This document shows, piece by piece, positions 61,140-64,000 of a DNA stretch of 64,000 nucleotides. Within the stretch, counting starts at the first letter, position 1; every line of letters starts with the position of its first letter. A model generated the notes under the pieces. That model searched no databases, was not told where the DNA came from, and saw only the letters and a list, made by a program, of their open reading frames with translations. Source of the stretch: UBA3537 sp038138145. GTDB taxonomy: Bacteria; Bacteroidota; Bacteroidia; Flavobacteriales; Flavobacteriaceae. A program made the translations under genes and the position numbers. The stretch spans positions 204,517 through 268,516 of the forward strand of contig JAYQDD010000002.1 in NCBI GenBank assembly GCA_038138145.1. The letters are read 5' to 3'.

Positions 61140-61610
61140 ATGACAAAAAAAATGGACAAAGTTTCTATAGATGGTATTGACAAAACAATTTTACGTGCTT
61201 TAATGAAAGATGCGCGCACCCCAGTGCTTGAAATCGCACGTAGCATTGGAATTTCTGGTGCGGCCATTCACCAACGGTTGCGAAAATTAGAAAACTCTGG
61301 ACTTATTGCGGGCTCTAAGTTTGTAATCAACCCCAAAGCGTTAGGATACAAAACCATGGCCTTTGTAGGGGTGTACCTTGAAAAAGCAAAGAATAATGCG
61401 GATGCGGTGCGCCAACTTAAACGCATTCCAGAAGTTTTAGAATGCCACTATACGACCGGCGATTGGAGTATTCTCATCAAAATACTCTGTAAAGACAACG
61501 AGCATTTAATGAACGTCCTCAACAAAAGCATTCAAGATATTTCGGGGGTTTCGAGAACAGAAACCTTTATTTCCTTAAACCAACAGTTGGATCGTCAGAT
61601 TAAAATTTAA
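61140..61610 (+). CDS. Lrp/AsnC family transcriptional regulator
   Basis: 156 residues: N-terminal helix-turn-helix (DGIDKTILRALMKDARTPVLEIARSIGISGAAIHQRLRKLE, residues about 10-50) and a C-terminal RAM domain that binds amino acids (VLECHYTTGDWSILIKI, SGVSRTETFI). Position next to a saccharopine dehydrogenase-family gene suggests, by inference, control of lysine-related metabolism, but many Lrp proteins act globally. An in-frame ATG at 61152 is a possible alternative start. Confidence 0.92.
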   Translation: MTKKMDKVSIDGIDKTILRALMKDARTPVLEIARSIGISGAAIHQRLRKLENSGLIAGSKFVINPKALGYKTMAFVGVYLEKAKNNADAVRQLKRIPEVLECHYTTGDWSILIKILCKDNEHLMNVLNKSIQDISGVSRTETFISLNQQLDRQIKI

Positions 61611-62299
61611 TCTCTACCAAAAATCTGCAATCCCCAATACAATAGTGTTGCTAATGCACCCAAAGCAGCAACTAAGTACGTTCGTGCAGCCCATTTAAGG
61701 GCATCTTGTGCGCCGTTGTATTCTTCACGAGAGACCATATTTTTGTTCTTCAGCCATGCTAATGCTCTGTTACTAGCATCATATTCAACAGGGAGGGTTA
61801 CAAAACTAAATACAGTAGCTATGGCCATTAATCCAAAACCAAGCAAGGCCACCCAAAATCCAAGTCCGAGCCCTGCACCAAAACCAAGCATCAAACCGGC
61901 CAAAATGACCCACATAGAAAGCCGTGATGAAATACTGACCATAGGCACCAAAGCCGACCGCATTTCTAACCAACTGTAGGCCTGAGCATGTTGTACCGCA
62001 TGTCCACATTCGTGTGCTGCTACAGCCGCCGCCGCCGCATTGCGTTCGTGATAGACGGCCTCACTAAGGTTTACCGTTCGGTCTTTGGGGTTATAATGAT
62101 CTGTTAATCGTCCTTTGACAGAAACTACACGTACATTGTTTATGCCGTGATCGGCAAGCATTTTTTCGGCAATTTCGGCGCCAGACATACCATTCCTTAA
62201 ACGTGTTTTTGAATATTTTGCAAATTTACGTTTCAACGTAGAGCTCACCATCCAGCTTACTAAAGTGATGATGCCAAGTAATAAATAATAGGTTCCCAT
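61607..62299 (-). CDS. YugP-type zinc metallopeptidase, membrane bound
   Basis: The 230-residue protein has an N-terminal transmembrane helix, the zinc motif AAHECGHAVQHAQAYSWLEMRSALVP around residue 95, two or three further helices (about 120-170) and a C-terminal one. This is the YugP/peptidase family with the active site facing the cytosol or membrane interface. A -7 element lies 25 bases upstream. It overlaps the convergent Lrp gene end by four bases. Confidence 0.92.
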   Translation of the reverse strand: MGTYYLLLGIITLVSWMVSSTLKRKFAKYSKTRLRNGMSGAEIAEKMLADHGINNVRVVSVKGRLTDHYNPKDRTVNLSEAVYHERNAAAAAVAAHECGHAVQHAQAYSWLEMRSALVPMVSISSRLSMWVILAGLMLGFGAGLGLGFWVALLGFGLMAIATVFSFVTLPVEYDASNRALAWLKNKNMVSREEYNGAQDALKWAARTYLVAALGALATLLYWGLQIFGRD

Positions 62300-62324
62300 A
62301 GTATTTTTTTTAGGTTATTTACAT

Positions 62325-62332
62325 CAAAAATA
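62325..62332 (-). promoter_or_regulatory. -7 promoter element of the YugP-type peptidase gene
   Basis: The minus strand reads TATTTTTG (TAnnTTTG), 25 bases before the ATG, in the gap after the SemiSWEET gene. Confidence 0.45.
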
Positions 62333-62365
62333 ACGCCAATCCTTCAAAAAATGAAATTTTGGCAG

Positions 62366-62638
62366 TTAAGGTTTTCTATATTTAAAAATGAAGATCAAAA
62401 TAATAAACGACAAAACCATAGTAATGGTATTGGCTAAAATCATGGACAAACTTTCTTTATAAATCCCATAAATCAACCAACACACAATCCCAACAAAAAA
62501 CATAGAAAATGTAGTCATTGAAAAGGCCGAAACATCTTTGGTTTTCCACGTTTTGTACACTTGAGGCACAAAGGAGTAGGTCGTCAATGCCGCTGCCAGC
62601 AACCCAATCCCTTCTATAAAATCTATGCTACCCAACAA
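62366..62638 (-). CDS. SemiSWEET family transporter
   Basis: 90 residues form one three-helix PQ-loop repeat: TYSFVPQVYKTWKTKDVSAFS after helix 1, then two further helices. SemiSWEETs work as dimers and pass sugars through the inner membrane; the substrate here is unknown. The start is a TTG (two in a row, 62638 and 62635) and overlaps the leuS stop by 11 bases, so translation is probably coupled to leuS. Confidence 0.88.
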   Translation of the reverse strand: MLGSIDFIEGIGLLAAALTTYSFVPQVYKTWKTKDVSAFSMTTFSMFFVGIVCWLIYGIYKESLSMILANTITMVLSFIILIFIFKYRKP

Positions 62639-64000
62639 TATTTACAATTTTTCCAGGAACAACAATAACTTTTTTAGGCACTCTACCTTCTAATTGAGCA
62701 ATCGTTTTTTCGTGGGCTAAAACTGTCTTTTCAATTTCGTCTTTGGATAAATCTAGAGACAACTCCACAGTAAAACGCATTTTCCCATTGAATGAAATGG
62801 GATAATTCTTGGTGCTTTCAATCAAGTGTTTAGGGTCAAACGCTGGGAAACTGGCGGTTGAGATAGAATCCTTATGTCCTAATTTTGACCATAATTCTTC
62901 AGCAATATGCGGTGCATAGGGCGAAATTAAAATCAAAAGAGGTTCCAAAACCGCACGGCTTGTACACTTTTGCGCGCTCAATTCATTCACGGCAATCATA
63001 AAGTTAGAAACTGAAGTATTGAACGAAAATTGCTCGATGTCTTCGGTGACTTTTTTGATGGTTTTGTGCAGGGTTTTTAAGGCCTCTTTGGTGGGCTCTT
63101 CGTCGGTGGCTTTTAGTCCAGAATCCCCAACATATAATTTCCACAATTTTTTTAGAAAACTCGAAACTCCTGTTATTCCAGCGGTATTCCAGGGTTTATA
63201 TTGCTCCAATGGTCCTAAAAACATTTCATACAATCGCAATGCATCGGCGCCATAAGTGGCACAAATTTCATCTGGATTGACCACGTTGTATTTTGATTTT
63301 GACATTTTTTCGACCTCACGCTTAACTTTAAAATTTCCATCTTCAGAGCAAATAAATTCTGCCTCAGAAAATTCTTTTCGCCACGATTTAAACGCCTCAA
63401 TATCCAATTCATCTGAAGCATTTACAAAACTGACATCCGCATGGATGTATTGCACATTTTGATTATTGATTTTATCATTGGATACAAAAGTGTTGCTGCC
63501 TTCAATTCGGGCAACAAAAGCACTAGTTCCCAAAATCATCCCTTGGTTGATGAGTTTTTTAGCAAATTCATCGACCGGAAGATAGTTCAAATCAAACAAG
63601 AATTTTTGCCAAAAACGAGCATACAACAAATGCCCTGTAGCGTGTTCGCTACCACCGATGTACAAATCCACTTGTTGCCAATACTTAAGCGCTTCTTGAC
63701 TTGCAAATTCTTCAGCATTATGGGGATCCATATAACGGTTAAAATACCACGAGCTCCCCGCCCAACCTGGCATGGTGTTGAGTTCTAATGGGAAAACCGT
63801 TTTGTGGTCGATTTCAGCGTTGCGCACCACCTTATTGTTTTGGGTATCCCATGCCCAAACCTCAGCACGTCCCAATGGTGGCTCTCCTTCTTTGGTAGGG
63901 AGATATTTTTCAACGTTAGGAAGTGTAATGGGCAAATGTATAGGGTCAATCATTTGTGGTAAACCGTCTACATAATATACTGGAAATGGCTCACCCCAAT
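62628..64000 (-). CDS. leuS: Leucyl-tRNA synthetase, C-terminal part (cut by the window edge)
   Basis: The frame runs open to the right edge, so 457 residues are visible. It includes WGEPFPVYYVDGLPQ and the tryptophan-rich GWAGSSWYFNRYMDPHN of the class I core, the KMSKS signature (EKMSKSKYNVVNPDEI), the anticodon-binding helices and the small C-terminal domain (VPKKVIVVPGKIVNIVG). The N-terminal HIGH motif and most of the editing domain are outside. It charges both tRNA-Leu species found in this window. Confidence 0.96.
   Translation of the reverse strand, partial: WGEPFPVYYVDGLPQMIDPIHLPITLPNVEKYLPTKEGEPPLGRAEVWAWDTQNNKVVRNAEIDHKTVFPLELNTMPGWAGSSWYFNRYMDPHNAEEFASQEALKYWQQVDLYIGGSEHATGHLLYARFWQKFLFDLNYLPVDEFAKKLINQGMILGTSAFVARIEGSNTFVSNDKINNQNVQYIHADVSFVNASDELDIEAFKSWRKEFSEAEFICSEDGNFKVKREVEKMSKSKYNVVNPDEICATYGADALRLYEMFLGPLEQYKPWNTAGITGVSSFLKKLWKLYVGDSGLKATDEEPTKEALKTLHKTIKKVTEDIEQFSFNTSVSNFMIAVNELSAQKCTSRAVLEPLLILISPYAPHIAEELWSKLGHKDSISTASFPAFDPKHLIESTKNYPISFNGKMRFTVELSLDLSKDEIEKTVLAHEKTIAQLEGRVPKKVIVVPGKIVNIVG

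Noticed and set aside
62628..64000. Truncated or pseudogene leuS
   Set aside because: The frame is open to the window edge and all visible motifs are intact; only the window cuts it.

Overview
The window is a gene-dense, AT-rich chromosomal segment of a Bacteroidota bacterium, most likely a marine-type member of the Flavobacteriaceae. The evidence is three secreted proteins ending in type IX secretion (T9SS) C-terminal sorting domains, about seventeen copies of the Bacteroidota -7 promoter element TAnnTTTG just upstream of genes, an OlsF-type two-domain acyltransferase, and flavobacterial gene sets (LemA/TPM/M23, mevalonate genes next to a UbiA prenyltransferase, ArsS-type arsenosugar genes). 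I see no rRNA operon, insertion sequence, integrase, phage gene or CRISPR array. Two tRNA-Leu genes (CAA and UAG anticodons) are present. Both window edges cut genes: the purE 3' end at the left and leuS at the right.

Layout. 1-10.2 kb: purE end, an M3 oligopeptidase, a degenerate UbiA-like membrane protein, gcvP, a tightly packed ketoacyl synthase III / methyltransferase-like / GT2 trio, ilvE and an enoyl-CoA hydratase-family gene. 10.3-24.7 kb: alaS; the envelope set M23 peptidase, MerR, LemA and two TPM proteins; the ribosome-assembly GTPases der and era around an unknown membrane protein; fbp, a GNAT gene, aspartate kinase, the ornithine-lipid-type acyltransferase, and VOC and DUF1801 genes. 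24.7-34.6 kb is a long minus-strand housekeeping run: a 2-hydroxyacid dehydrogenase, mgtE, rsmA, DUF4286, a TPR protein, serS, ribF, pth, rplY and prs.

34.7-40.1 kb is the most accessory-looking part: tRNA-Leu(CAA), three T9SS cargo proteins built of putative glycan-binding beta domains without any recognisable catalytic domain, and a 615-base non-coding stretch holding an orphan terminator. The largest cargo gene contains a 637-base direct repeat with an 825-base period; I found no mismatch between its two copies.

40.1-47 kb, all plus strand: an arsenosugar unit (AhpD-like protein, radical SAM ArsS, TIGR04282-type transferase, purine nucleoside phosphorylase), then a MerT-like membrane protein and three glycosyltransferases of polyprenyl-phosphate/processive type. 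No arsenite methyltransferase gene is in the window. 47-51 kb, minus strand: a pseudouridine-synthase homologue whose catalytic Asp position is Gly, a UbiA prenyltransferase, mevalonate kinase and diphosphomevalonate decarboxylase. 51-64 kb: an HI0933-type flavoprotein, tRNA-Leu(UAG), an M20 dipeptidase, a small enzyme run (YjbR, cyclase, HemW, DinB, RuvC), pckA (gluconeogenic like fbp), DUF423, a saccharopine dehydrogenase-family enzyme beside an Lrp/AsnC regulator, a YugP-type Zn peptidase, a SemiSWEET and leuS.

I did not find a clearly new multi-gene defence or mobile system. The observations most worth following are the active-site-less pseudouridine synthase, the arsenosugar cluster continuous with lipid-linked glycosyltransferases, and the tandemly amplified T9SS cargo gene. 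Family names come from motif recognition in the translated sequence; no database search was run.
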